Assembly (NCBI RefSeq): GCF_041435015.1
Contig: NZ_CP107989.1
Location: forward strand, 9,176,001 to 9,240,000
DNA length: 64,000 bases
Origin: Streptomyces canus
Lineage (GTDB): Bacteria > Actinomycetota > Actinomycetes > Streptomycetales > Streptomycetaceae
Reading direction: 5' to 3'
Shown: positions 44,473-51,979 of the stretch, one piece after another
Numbering within the stretch: the stretch's first letter is position 1
Layout: each line of letters starts with the position of its first letter
Notes under the pieces: generated by a model
Told to the model about the DNA's origin: nothing
The model's input: only the letters and a program-made list of their open reading frames with translations
The model's database searches: none
Position numbers and translations under genes: made by a program

Positions 44473-44604
44473 TCAGCGCACTCGTTTCTCCACGGCCCGC
44501 ACACCGTGCGACTCCGCCCACGCTGCGGTCCCGCAGGCCGTGGCGAACGGCAGGAGCAGGGCGAGAGCGGCTGCGGACGTGCGCAGGGAACGTCGGAACA
44601 ACAC
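44473..44604 (-). CDS. 43-residue lipoprotein-like small ORF inside the sulfonate operon
   Basis: GTG 44604 begins MLFRRSLRTSAAALALLLPF followed by ATACGTAAWAESHGVRAVEK. A basic start, hydrophobic core and Cys in ATACG look like a lipoprotein signal; only about 19 residues would remain after processing. GGGAG lies about 10 nt before the GTG. It starts 15 bp after the SsuD-like stop and ends 4 bp before the FAD-oxidase ATG, so its spacing is that of a real operon gene. It may be a microprotein or the front end of a deleted solute-binding protein. Not recognised as a known family. Confidence 0.5.
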   Translation of the reverse strand: MLFRRSLRTSAAALALLLPFATACGTAAWAESHGVRAVEKRVR

Positions 44605-44619
44605 GGGGTGGGGTCTCCC

Positions 44620-45720
44620 TCAGGCGGCTTGGCCGGTGGCGGCGCGGTGGGCGAGTTCCTGCCGGACGAGCGGCAGGACGTGACGGGCGTAGTCGACGGC
44701 GTCGTTGAGCGGGTCGTAGCCGCGGATCGACAGCAGGTCGCAGCCGATGTCGACGTAGTCGAGCAAGGCCTGCGCCACGGTCTCCGGAGAGCCGACCAGG
44801 GCGGTGGACGCCCCGGCCGCGTTGGTGGCGACCGCCGGGGCGGTCCACAGGCAGCGGTCGTAGACCTCGCCCCGCTCGGCGATGTCGAGGAGGCGCTGCG
44901 AGCCCACGTTGGCCGGGCGCCCGGTGGTGCGGTAGTGCCGCAGCAACTCGGTGTTGCGCGCCTGGTCCTTGAGGACGCCGAGCGTGCGGTGCGCCTTCTC
45001 CCAGGCCAGTTCGTCGGTGGGCGCGATGATCGGGCGGAACGACACCCAGATCCGGGGGTGGGGGCGACCTGCGGCATCGGCGACCGCGTTCACGGCGGCG
45101 ATCTGTTCGCCGGTCTCCTTGAGCGGCTCGCCCCACAGGCCGAAGATGTCGCCCTGCTGTCCGCCGACCCGGTACGCGTCCGGCGAGGAGCCGCCGACGG
45201 AGATGGGGATCAGCCCGTTCACCGGCTTCACGTCCGAGTAGTAGCCCTCGAACCGGAAGTGCCTGCCCTCGTGCGAGACCGGACCGTCGGACTGCCACAC
45301 CTTCCTCAGGATCTGGATGTACTCGTCCGAACGCTCGTACCGCTCGGCCTTGTTGAGATAGTCACCCTCCCTGCGCTGTTCCTCGTCGCTGCCGCCGGAG
45401 ATGATGTGGACGCTCAGCCGCCCGTCGCTGATCCGGTCCAGGGTGGCGAGGGCGCGGGACGCGTGGGTGGGGAAGACGACGCCGGGCCGGTGGGCCAGGA
45501 TCGGGCGGATGCGTTCGGTGTGGGTCGCGACGAACTGGGCGACCTGGAAGGCGTCCGGCGACGCCGAGTGATAGGCGACCAGGGTGTGGTCGAAGCCGCC
45601 GTCGTCCAGGGCGCGGGCGTACCTGCGCAGGTGGTCGCGGTCGAAGCCGATGCGGCTCGCGGCGGCGGGCCCTGAGGCTCCGGAGTCGGTGTGGACGGCA
45701 CTGATGAACTCGACAGGCAT
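44620..45720 (-). CDS. SsuD-like LLM-class flavin-dependent alkanesulfonate monooxygenase
   Basis: 366 residues. Luciferase-like monooxygenase features: HTLVAYHSASPDAF, THTERIRPILAHRPGVVFPT, LDRISDGRLSVHIISGG, ERYERSDEYIQILRKVW and the family end ALVGSPETVAQALLDYVDIG. It matches SsuD over its length (SsuD is about 380 residues). SsuD uses FMNH2 and O2 to cleave alkanesulfonates to aldehyde and sulfite. The ssuABC-like transporter genes directly upstream in the operon support the sulfonate role. The flavin reductase partner is not in this window. ATG 45720 has an AGGAG Shine-Dalgarno. Confidence 0.88.
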   Translation of the reverse strand: MPVEFISAVHTDSGASGPAAASRIGFDRDHLRRYARALDDGGFDHTLVAYHSASPDAFQVAQFVATHTERIRPILAHRPGVVFPTHASRALATLDRISDGRLSVHIISGGSDEEQRREGDYLNKAERYERSDEYIQILRKVWQSDGPVSHEGRHFRFEGYYSDVKPVNGLIPISVGGSSPDAYRVGGQQGDIFGLWGEPLKETGEQIAAVNAVADAAGRPHPRIWVSFRPIIAPTDELAWEKAHRTLGVLKDQARNTELLRHYRTTGRPANVGSQRLLDIAERGEVYDRCLWTAPAVATNAAGASTALVGSPETVAQALLDYVDIGCDLLSIRGYDPLNDAVDYARHVLPLVRQELAHRAATGQAA

Positions 45721-45728
45721 GAGGGCTC

Positions 45729-46694
45729 CTAGGGGAGAAGAGACGTGTCGGCCGACTTCGCCACGTCCACGTTGGGCTCCAGAACACCGATGCCGTTCAT
45801 GAGGTCGGCCACGTCCTGGACGGTCGTGTTCACGTCGTCGGTGATCGGCAGGACCTTGCTGTACGCCGCCGAGGCCAGCGTCCTCGCCACGGAGGCGTCG
45901 GCGCCGTTGCGGGTCTCGATGGCCTCGGCGTAGGCGTCCTGGTGGGTGCTGGTCCATTCCAGGGCGGTACCGAGCCGCCTGAGGAAGTCGGCGAGCGCGG
46001 CCTTCTTCGCAGGGTCGGCGAGGGCCTGGTCGGAGGCGCCGACGAAGCCGTAGCCGCTGACCCGGCCGTCGGCACCGTCCACGAGCAGCTTGCCGCCCTG
46101 CTCCAGGCCGACGGCCTGGTAGACGCCGAAGGTCGCCCAGGCCTTGATCTTCCCGGAGGCGAAGGCGGCCTGCGCGTCGGTCGGCAGCAGATACTGCACC
46201 TTCACGTCCGCGTAGCTGAGCCCGTTCTGCTGGAGCGCATTGGCCAGCAGGTACTCGGCGATGCTGCCCTTCGCGGAGGACACCACGACCTTCTGGCTTT
46301 TGAGGTCCTTGACGCTGTCGATGCCGGAGTCCTTGCCGACGACGATGCCGACATGCCGGCCGTCGTTCTTCAGGGCGGCCACGTTCTTGAACTTCACCCC
46401 ACCGCTGAGCGCCTGGAGGGCGGGGAGATCCGCGGAGTACGTCGTGTCGGCGGCGCCCGCCTGCACGGCCTGGTAGAGCGGGGCCGCGCCCTCGAACTCG
46501 GCCCACTTCACCTTGTACTCGGCGCCCTTGAGGGCGTCGGAGGCGGCGACGATGGTCTGGAGGGTCTTGGCCTGGTCGCCGATGACGAGGGTGCCGTCCT
46601 TCGACGAGGCGTCCGCCGAGGAGTCCGCGCCGCAGGCGGTCAGCGCCAGCAGGGCGGAGAGGCTCAGTGCGGCGGCTGCGATTCTGCGGATCAC
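45729..46694 (-). CDS. ssuA: Sulfonate ABC transporter substrate-binding lipoprotein
   Basis: 321 residues. A lipoprotein signal with lipobox LTAC (about 21-24) precedes an NMT1/SsuA-type periplasmic-binding fold: LVIGDQAKTLQTIVAASDAL, EFEGAAPLYQAVQAGAADTT, VVVSSAKGSIAEYLLANAL. It binds aliphatic sulfonates or similar and delivers them to SsuBC. The GTG 46694 start is chosen because it overlaps the SsuB stop as GTGA and has GGAAGGA about 9 nt upstream; a GTG further upstream is out of place. Next downstream is the SsuD-like gene after 8 bp. Confidence 0.88.
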   Translation of the reverse strand: MIRRIAAAALSLSALLALTACGADSSADASSKDGTLVIGDQAKTLQTIVAASDALKGAEYKVKWAEFEGAAPLYQAVQAGAADTTYSADLPALQALSGGVKFKNVAALKNDGRHVGIVVGKDSGIDSVKDLKSQKVVVSSAKGSIAEYLLANALQQNGLSYADVKVQYLLPTDAQAAFASGKIKAWATFGVYQAVGLEQGGKLLVDGADGRVSGYGFVGASDQALADPAKKAALADFLRRLGTALEWTSTHQDAYAEAIETRNGADASVARTLASAAYSKVLPITDDVNTTVQDVADLMNGIGVLEPNVDVAKSADTSLLP

Positions 46695-47407
46695 GACGGG
46701 GTTCCTTCCCACGTACGGGTCACGCCGAGCCAGTTCAGGAGGCGGGCGCGCAGGGTGACGAACTCGGGGGCGGTCAGGTCGCGGGGGCGGGGCAGGTCGA
46801 CGGTGAGTTCGTGGGCGATACGGCCCTCGTCCATCACCAGCACCCGGTCGGCGAGCAGCAGCGCCTCCTCCACGTCATGGGTGACCAGGAGGATCGCGCA
46901 GCCGTGCCGCTGCCACAGCTCGGCCACCAGCTGCTGCACCCGGCCCCGGGTGAGGGCGTCGAGGGCGCCGAACGGCTCGTCCAGCAGCAGCAGTTCGGGC
47001 TCGCGGACCAGAGCGCGGGCCAGGGAGACGCGCTGGGCCTGGCCACCGGAGAGCGTCTTGGGCCACACAGAGGCGCGGTCGGCGATGCCGACCTCGGCGA
47101 GGGCCCGCTCGGCCAGGGCACGGTCCGGACGCCCGGGCAGCCCGAGGACGACGTTGCGCCACACCTTCAGCCACGGCAGCAGCCTCGGCGACTGGAAGGC
47201 GGCACTGCGGCGGGCGGGCACGGTGACCTCGCCGCCGATCTCCTCGTCGAGCCCGGCGAGGATCCTGAGCAGCGTCGACTTTCCGCAGCCGCTGTGGCCG
47301 AGCAGGGCCACGAACTCGCCCTCCCGGATGTCGAGATCGAGCTCGTGCAGCACGGTGTTGCCGTCGAAGGCCCGCGAAAGCCCCCGTATCTCCACACTGT
47401 CGGCCAT
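46691..47407 (-). CDS. ssuB: Sulfonate ABC transporter ATPase
   Basis: 238 residues. Walker A GHSGCGKST (about 37-45), Q-loop AAFQSPRLLPW, signature LSGGQAQRVSLARAL, Walker B ELLLLDEPFGALD and the switch His in LLVTHDVEEAL are all intact. It belongs to the SsuB/TauB-type subfamily that powers sulfonate or taurine import. It starts 2 bp after the SsuC stop and its stop overlaps the SsuA start, in keeping with translation coupling. Confidence 0.9.
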   Translation of the reverse strand: MADSVEIRGLSRAFDGNTVLHELDLDIREGEFVALLGHSGCGKSTLLRILAGLDEEIGGEVTVPARRSAAFQSPRLLPWLKVWRNVVLGLPGRPDRALAERALAEVGIADRASVWPKTLSGGQAQRVSLARALVREPELLLLDEPFGALDALTRGRVQQLVAELWQRHGCAILLVTHDVEEALLLADRVLVMDEGRIAHELTVDLPRPRDLTAPEFVTLRARLLNWLGVTRTWEGTPS

Positions 47408-47409
47408 GC

Positions 47410-48264
47410 CTATGCCTCGCCCTCGAAGTTGGCCCGCCAGGTCAGCAGGCGGCGCGAAAGGATCCGTACGGCGAAGTCACAGGCGAGTCCGAGGAGCGCG
47501 TACACGACGAGGCAGAGCACGATGACGTCCGTGCGGAAGTACTGCTGGGCGTTGCTCATCAGATAGCCGAGGCCCGCGTCCGCGTTGATCTGCTCGGCGA
47601 AGACCAGCGCCAGCCAGGCGGTGGACAGCGCGTACCGGAGCCCCACGAGGGCGCCGGGCAGCGCGCTCGGCAGGATCACGTACGTGATCAGCCCCAGCCT
47701 GCCGAGCCCCATCATCCGTGCGGCCTCGACGAGTTGGGAGTCGGTGGAGCGGATGCCGCCGTAGATGTTGAAGTACAGCGGATACGTCACGCCGAGCGCG
47801 ACCAGGGCGATCTTCGGCGTCTCCTCGATACCGAACCACACGATGAACAGCGGGATCAGACCCACCCACGGGATCGCCCGGAACATGCCCATCGAGGAGT
47901 CGATGACGTCCTCGCCGAGCCGGAACAGCCCGGCGAGCAGGGACAGGCTCAGCGCGATCACCGCACCGATGAGGAAGCCGGTCGCCGCGCGGCGGCCCGA
48001 CGCGGCTATGGCGCTGGGGAGTTCGCCGTTCCTGGTCAGCTCCACAGCCTGCTTCAGCACGTCGACCGGCGAGGCCAGGACGGACTCCGGGAGGACCCCG
48101 GTGGCCGAGGTGAGGAACCAGAGCAGGACGAGACCCACGGGGCCCGCGGTCCTCCGCACGGAACGGGGGATCGTGACACGGCCGCCCGTCTTCGCGGTCC
48201 CGCGGATGGTGATCCGGGCGGGCTTGTCCAAGGTGGTCGGCAGTGCCGGCGAATGGGTCGTCAT
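47410..48264 (-). CDS. ssuC: Sulfonate ABC transporter permease
   Basis: 284 residues with about six membrane helices. The binding-protein-dependent permease EAA loop is GLGRLGLITYVILPSALPGALVGLRYA (about 190-217). The start has a basic cytoplasmic tail (RGTAKTGGRVTIPRSVRR). It is of the SsuC/TauC type. ATG 48264 overlaps the rhodanese stop as ATGA and has GGGAAG 6-7 nt upstream. Confidence 0.9.
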   Translation of the reverse strand: MTTHSPALPTTLDKPARITIRGTAKTGGRVTIPRSVRRTAGPVGLVLLWFLTSATGVLPESVLASPVDVLKQAVELTRNGELPSAIAASGRRAATGFLIGAVIALSLSLLAGLFRLGEDVIDSSMGMFRAIPWVGLIPLFIVWFGIEETPKIALVALGVTYPLYFNIYGGIRSTDSQLVEAARMMGLGRLGLITYVILPSALPGALVGLRYALSTAWLALVFAEQINADAGLGYLMSNAQQYFRTDVIVLCLVVYALLGLACDFAVRILSRRLLTWRANFEGEA

Positions 48265-49100
48265 GGCCGGCTTCCCTTCGTGGCCGGGCGGTCCGGGTCG
48301 GCGGACCACGCGGACCAGGAACCGGGGAAGAGGGCCGCTTCGAACCCGGCGATCTCCAGCGCGGCGATCTGGTGGGCGGCGGTGACGCCCGAGCCGCAGT
48401 ACACGCCGATCCGGTCCGCCGTACCGGCACCCAGCTCCTCGAGCCGCTTGCGGAGCTCCTCGGCCGGCAGGAAGGTGCCGTCCGCGGCGAGGTTCCGCCC
48501 GGTCGGCGCGGACACGGCGCCCGGGATGTGACCCGCGCGCGGGTCGACCGGCTCCACCTCCCCGCGGTACCGCTCGTCCGCCCGTGCGTCCAGGAGCAGC
48601 CCGGAGAAGGGGAGTTCGGCGGCTTCGTCGGCATCGAGAACGGGAAGCGCGCCCGCTCGCAGGACGACGTCACCCGGCGGCGGATCCGTCGGGAGCCCTG
48701 ACTCCAGGGGCAGCCCGGCGGCCCGCCAGGCACTGAGTGCCCCGTCGAGCAGCGTCACTTGGTCGAGCCCCGCGTGCCGCAGGAGCCACCAGGCCCGGGC
48801 GGCAGCCGTGTTCCCCGAGTCGTCGTAGACGACGACCGGTTGGCCCTCCCGGACGCCCCACCCGCGTGCCGCCTCCTGCAGGTCCCCGATCGCGGGCAGC
48901 GGATGCCGGCCGCCCTCGGGGCTCGGGGCGGAGGCGAGTTCCGTGTCCAGGTCGACGTGGACCGCGCCCGGGATGTGTCCCTCGACGTAGTGCTCGCGTC
49001 CGTGCGGATCGCCCAGCGCCCAGCGGACGTCCAGCAGGGTCGGGGGAGTGGCGGAGGCGAGTTGCTCGCGGAGCTCCGCGACGGTGGTCGTGACGGTCAT
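48261..49100 (-). CDS. Thiosulfate/3-mercaptopyruvate sulfurtransferase (two rhodanese domains)
   Basis: 279 residues with two rhodanese domains: an inactive N-terminal half (TLLDVRWALGDPHGREHYVE, VVVYDDSGNTAAARAWWLL) and a C-terminal half with the active Cys in RIGVYCGSGVTAAHQIAAL (about C237). It transfers sulfane sulfur from thiosulfate or mercaptopyruvate to a thiophile such as cyanide or cysteine precursors. In this operon it can link sulfite or thiosulfate released from sulfonates to cysteine synthesis. ATG 49100 overlaps the hydrolase stop as ATGA. Confidence 0.9.
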   Translation of the reverse strand: MTVTTTVAELREQLASATPPTLLDVRWALGDPHGREHYVEGHIPGAVHVDLDTELASAPSPEGGRHPLPAIGDLQEAARGWGVREGQPVVVYDDSGNTAAARAWWLLRHAGLDQVTLLDGALSAWRAAGLPLESGLPTDPPPGDVVLRAGALPVLDADEAAELPFSGLLLDARADERYRGEVEPVDPRAGHIPGAVSAPTGRNLAADGTFLPAEELRKRLEELGAGTADRIGVYCGSGVTAAHQIAALEIAGFEAALFPGSWSAWSADPDRPATKGSRP

Positions 49101-49810
49101 GCCCGCTCCTCGGCGATCAGCGGCAGTTCGGGGGACCGGCGCAGCCGCTCCAGGAAGAGGACGACCGAGGCGGCGGCGGTGCGGTGCAGGGCGTCGTTGA
49201 GGACGTCGTGCCGGCCACCGTCGAACAGGACCGTGCGGACACCCGCGTACGTGCGGACACCCGCGTACGCGGCGAGGGCCTTGTCGACCGGGCTCACCGT
49301 GTCGTCCTTGCCGTGCAGCGCCAGGACGGGTACCTGAACGCGGTCGAGGTGGAGTTCGGGCGGTTCGGGGAGCGATCCGAGCGCGCCCCGCCGGAAGTCC
49401 GGGTCGTTCGCGAGGCGCCCCTGGTGGGTGGGGCAGCCGGTACGGGCCTCGACCTCGGCCTCCCAACTCCCCGATGTCCAGGGGGAGGTGGGCAGACCGA
49501 CGAGGATCAGCGCGTCGGCGCCGGGCGTCCGCTCGGCGGCCAACCGGGCGGCGTACAGCGCGCCGGTGTCGGAGCCGACCAGCACCTTCGGGCCGGGCAG
49601 TGACTCGTCGGCGAGGAGCTTGGCCGCCTCGTCGAGCACGGCGGGGTCGGCGGACGCGTCGCCGAGAGCGCGGACCCGATAGGCGTCGAAGGCGAGCCGG
49701 CGGCCGAAGCGCTCGTACACACCGCCGTGTTCGCCACGGCCGGCCAGCACGATCAGGGTGCCGCGCGCGGCGAGACCTTCGGGTTCGTCCCAGGAGAAGG
49801 GTGAGGGCAT
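49097..49810 (-). CDS. Alpha/beta hydrolase, first gene of the sulfur operon
   Basis: 237 residues. The fold is seen as GTLIVLAGRGEHGGVYERFG, VLVGSDTGALYAARLA (the nucleophile position is D-T rather than the usual GxSxG Ser; Ser lies just before, VGSDTG), and VPVLALHGKDDTVSPVDKAL plus the His in DGGRHDVLN. The GSDTG elbow has its nucleophile candidate at Ser or Asp, so the chemistry is uncertain. Residues AYAGVRTYAGVRT come from an in-frame 18-bp duplication (49233-49268). The substrate is unknown; linkage suggests an organosulfur ester. ATG 49810 heads the operon, 127 bp after the leader-peptide stop. Confidence 0.8.
   Translation of the reverse strand: MPSPFSWDEPEGLAARGTLIVLAGRGEHGGVYERFGRRLAFDAYRVRALGDASADPAVLDEAAKLLADESLPGPKVLVGSDTGALYAARLAAERTPGADALILVGLPTSPWTSGSWEAEVEARTGCPTHQGRLANDPDFRRGALGSLPEPPELHLDRVQVPVLALHGKDDTVSPVDKALAAYAGVRTYAGVRTVLFDGGRHDVLNDALHRTAAASVVLFLERLRRSPELPLIAEERA
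49233..49268 (-). repeat. In-frame 18-bp tandem duplication in the hydrolase gene
   Basis: GTGCGGACACCCGCGTAC is present twice back to back (49233-49250, 49251-49268), adding six residues (AYAGVR-type). It keeps the frame. Confidence 0.8.
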
Positions 49811-49936
49811 GAGGGGGTCAGCTCCCGTTTCAGGGCAGGGGGCATCCGTACGGAAAGGGGCAGCCGGAGACGGCTGTCACGTGTCAGCGGGAAGAGAGCG
49901 CGGTCGGCTCGGACCGCGAGGAGAGGTTGCGGAGGA

Positions 49937-50023
49937 TCAGCGACAGCGCGCGCTGCACGCCACGCCGAAGTCGATGACTCGGCGCTGCGTCAGAAGGGCA
50001 GCGGTAGCGGTCGTGTGCAACAT
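49937..50023 (-). CDS. Putative cysteine-responsive leader peptide of the sulfur operon
   Basis: A 28-codon frame starts MLHTTATAALLTQRRVIDFG and ends VACSARCR. It resembles the short actinobacterial leader peptides with an Arg-Arg-x-Ile/Val-Asp motif and Cys near the C-terminus that precede sulfur and cysteine genes. Cys codons are TGC and TGT just before the stop, where a ribosome stalling for Cys-tRNA could alter downstream folding or termination. It lies 126 bp upstream of the operon's first gene on the same strand. Shine-Dalgarno is weak (GATGAACG). Family role known from related leaders; function here inferred. Confidence 0.6.
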   Translation of the reverse strand: MLHTTATAALLTQRRVIDFGVACSARCR

Positions 50024-50091
50024 GCGTTCATCATGACCGGCCGTGACGCACCACGTCCAACGACGATTCCGCATCGAAACCGATCAGGGAT

Positions 50092-50120
50092 CGCGATCGA
50101 TCGCGCCGGGCGACTAGGGT
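50092..50120 (+). promoter_or_regulatory. LysR promoter with 14-bp palindrome
   Basis: CGCGATCGATCGCG (50092-50105) is a perfect palindrome. TAGGGT (50115-50120) ends 6 nt before ATG 50127, so the LysR mRNA is probably leaderless. The palindrome sits where the -35 is expected, and the divergent sulfur operon starts on the other side. Confidence 0.45.
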
Positions 50121-50126
50121 CGCGGC

Positions 50127-50975
50127 ATGCCCCAACCCGTCCTGGACATCGTGGCCCTGCGCAGCCTGACCGCGATAGCCGACTGCGGCGGCTTCCACCG
50201 GGCCGCCCTGGCCCTCACCCTGAGCCAGTCCGCCGTCAGCCAGCACGTGCGCAAACTCGAGAAGGTCCTGGGGCGGGCCGTCGTGGAGCGCGAGGGACGC
50301 GGCACCCGTTTCACCACCGAGGGGCGCCTGCTGCTCGAGCAGGCCCGCCGGATCATCGCCGTCCACGACGAGGCCGTACGCACACTCCTCGGTGCCGACG
50401 GCGACACGGTCACGATCGGTTCCACCGAGCACGCCGCCGACCAGTTCCTGCCCCGGCTGACCGCCGCGGTCGAGGCGGTACGGCCCGGCTGCCGGGTCCG
50501 CTTCCGCATCGACCGCTCCGCACGGCTCGTGGAGGCCGTGGAGCGCGGGAGCGTGGATGTCGCGGTGTACGTCACCGAGGCCGCCGCGACCGAGGGCACC
50601 CGCGTCGGCGGCCTGCCGCTGACCTGGCACGCCGTGCCCGGCTGGGAGCCGCCGCCGGCGCCCGCTCCGGTGCCGCTGGTGGCCATCGAGGACCCGTGCG
50701 CCATCCGCCGCCGGGCCATCGCGACCCTGGCCGCGCGAGGAGTGCCCGCCACGGTCGTCGGGGACGCCGGCTATCTGGCGGGCGTCCTGGACATCGCCCG
50801 TACGGGGCAGGGGGTGGCGCTGCTCGCGGCGGTCGGACCCGCCCCCGACGGGCTGACTCCCTGCGAGGGTCTGCCCGAGGTCACCCCGATCCCCATGAGC
50901 GCGCTCGCCCGCCCGGGCGCGGACCCGGCAACCGTCGAGGCCGCCTTCGCCGCCGTACGGGAGCTGTTGGCGTAG
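50127..50975 (+). CDS. LysR-type regulator divergent from the sulfur operon
   Basis: 282 residues. The N-terminal HTH is clear (ALRSLTAIADCGGFHRAALA, LTLSQSAVSQHVRKLEKVLG, about 7-50), followed by a LysR substrate-binding domain that is shorter than usual (about 88-282; ADQFLPRLTAAVEAVRPGCR). It is divergent from the hydrolase/rhodanese/ssu genes and its likely role is sulfur-source control of that operon (CysB/Cbl-like by context). The effector cannot be read. Leaderless start from TAGGGT 6 nt upstream. Confidence 0.88.
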   Translation: MPQPVLDIVALRSLTAIADCGGFHRAALALTLSQSAVSQHVRKLEKVLGRAVVEREGRGTRFTTEGRLLLEQARRIIAVHDEAVRTLLGADGDTVTIGSTEHAADQFLPRLTAAVEAVRPGCRVRFRIDRSARLVEAVERGSVDVAVYVTEAAATEGTRVGGLPLTWHAVPGWEPPPAPAPVPLVAIEDPCAIRRRAIATLAARGVPATVVGDAGYLAGVLDIARTGQGVALLAAVGPAPDGLTPCEGLPEVTPIPMSALARPGADPATVEAAFAAVRELLA

Positions 50976-51171
50976 GGCGTGCTCCGGGGCGGGGCCGGTA
51001 CGACACGACCACTCGACCCCGCCAGGACCAGGACGCCGGCGCCGCTGCCCGCGGCCGGCTCCAGCAGGACCCCTTCCCAGGGAGTCGTCACCTGGTGCTC
51101 GGTGATCTGCGATGCGCTCTCTCCGTCACGCATGCGCGGGGCCCGCGTCCTCGATCACCACGCAGGCGTCC

Positions 51172-51561
51172 CTAGCCGTCGAGCATCTTCGCCAGCACTT
51201 CGCGCTGCAGCGGCAGCACCTCGGAGTGCAGGTCACGGCCCTTGCGGGTGAGGGACACCCACACCCCCCGCCGGTCCTCCACGCACATGGACCGCTCCAC
51301 CAGGCCGTCCTTCTCCAGGCGGCCGATCAGCCGGGACAGCGCGCTCTGGCTCAGATGCACCCGCCCGACGAGGTTCTGCACCCTGCACTGGTCGCCCTCT
51401 CGGGGCGACTCGGTGGCGAGGATGTCGAGCACCTCGAAATCGCTCGCTCCCAGCCCGTGCGGGTGCAGCACGCGGTCGATCTCGCACATCGTGCGCGCAT
51501 GCACCGCCAGGATGTCCCGCCACCGTTGCTCGAGGCTGGTCGAGACCGTGTTCACCGCCAT
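51172..51561 (-). CDS. MarR-family transcriptional regulator
   Basis: 129 residues. The winged HTH includes LGASDFEVLDILATESPREG, RVQNLVGRVHLSQSALSRLI, LEKDGLVERSMCVEDRRGVW with the D-R-R wing. MarR dimers bind palindromes and release on small phenolic or other ligands. It follows the VOC gene on the same strand after 67 bp that contain TGCA-type repeats, so it probably controls itself and perhaps the VOC gene. ATG 51561 begins the normal N-terminal helix. Confidence 0.88.
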   Translation of the reverse strand: MAVNTVSTSLEQRWRDILAVHARTMCEIDRVLHPHGLGASDFEVLDILATESPREGDQCRVQNLVGRVHLSQSALSRLIGRLEKDGLVERSMCVEDRRGVWVSLTRKGRDLHSEVLPLQREVLAKMLDG

Positions 51562-51592
51562 ACATGCACGGTAACACCGATGCCGCCATTTG

Positions 51593-51620
51593 TTGACTGT
51601 GCAACTAGTGCATGTGCAAG
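51593..51620. promoter_or_regulatory. Operator candidate for MarR gene
   Basis: TGTGCAA occurs twice (51598-51604 and 51613-51619) and encloses TGCA-N5-TGCA centred on CTAG. The region lies 32-59 bp upstream of the MarR start, as expected for autoregulation. Confidence 0.45.
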
Positions 51621-51628
51621 GAGAGGCG

Positions 51629-51979
51629 TCAGGCCTGCGGATCCTGGGTGATCCCGACCAGGTTGCCGTCCGCGTCCTTGACGAAGGCGATCAGCTTGCC
51701 GCCGCCGACGTCCTGGACGTCCTGCAGCGTCTCGGCCCCGGCCGCCACCAGCGCCGCGAGCGTCGCCCGGATGTCATCGACGTGCCAGTACGGCACCGGG
51801 CCGGTCATGCCCCGGGCGTGCCCGTTCGGGTCGAGGCCGACGTCCTGTCCCGCGTCCTTGAAACCGACGTAGTACGGCTCGTCCGCATACGGCTCCACCC
51901 CCAGCAGCGCGCTGAACAGGGCCTTCGCCGCGGTCAGGTCCTTGACGGGGTAGATGATCGTCTTGAGGCCGGCGGTCAT
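51629..51979 (-). CDS. VOC (glyoxalase/bleomycin resistance/dioxygenase) family protein
   Basis: 116 residues. A single VOC unit pair: IIYPVKDLTAAKALFSALLG, then VGLDPNGHARGMTGPVPYWH and ending AFVKDADGNLVGITQDP. Putative metal ligands are His in VPYWHVDD and Glu/Asp near the end. The family includes glyoxalases, dioxygenases and antibiotic-binding proteins; which is not decidable. AGGAG 7 nt upstream fixes ATG 51979. Confidence 0.82.
   Translation of the reverse strand: MTAGLKTIIYPVKDLTAAKALFSALLGVEPYADEPYYVGFKDAGQDVGLDPNGHARGMTGPVPYWHVDDIRATLAALVAAGAETLQDVQDVGGGKLIAFVKDADGNLVGITQDPQA

Noticed and set aside
42090..44708. 872-codon plus-strand open frame
   Set aside because: Antisense to the AraC and FAD-oxidase genes, both with clear motifs; low-complexity Arg/Gly sequence.
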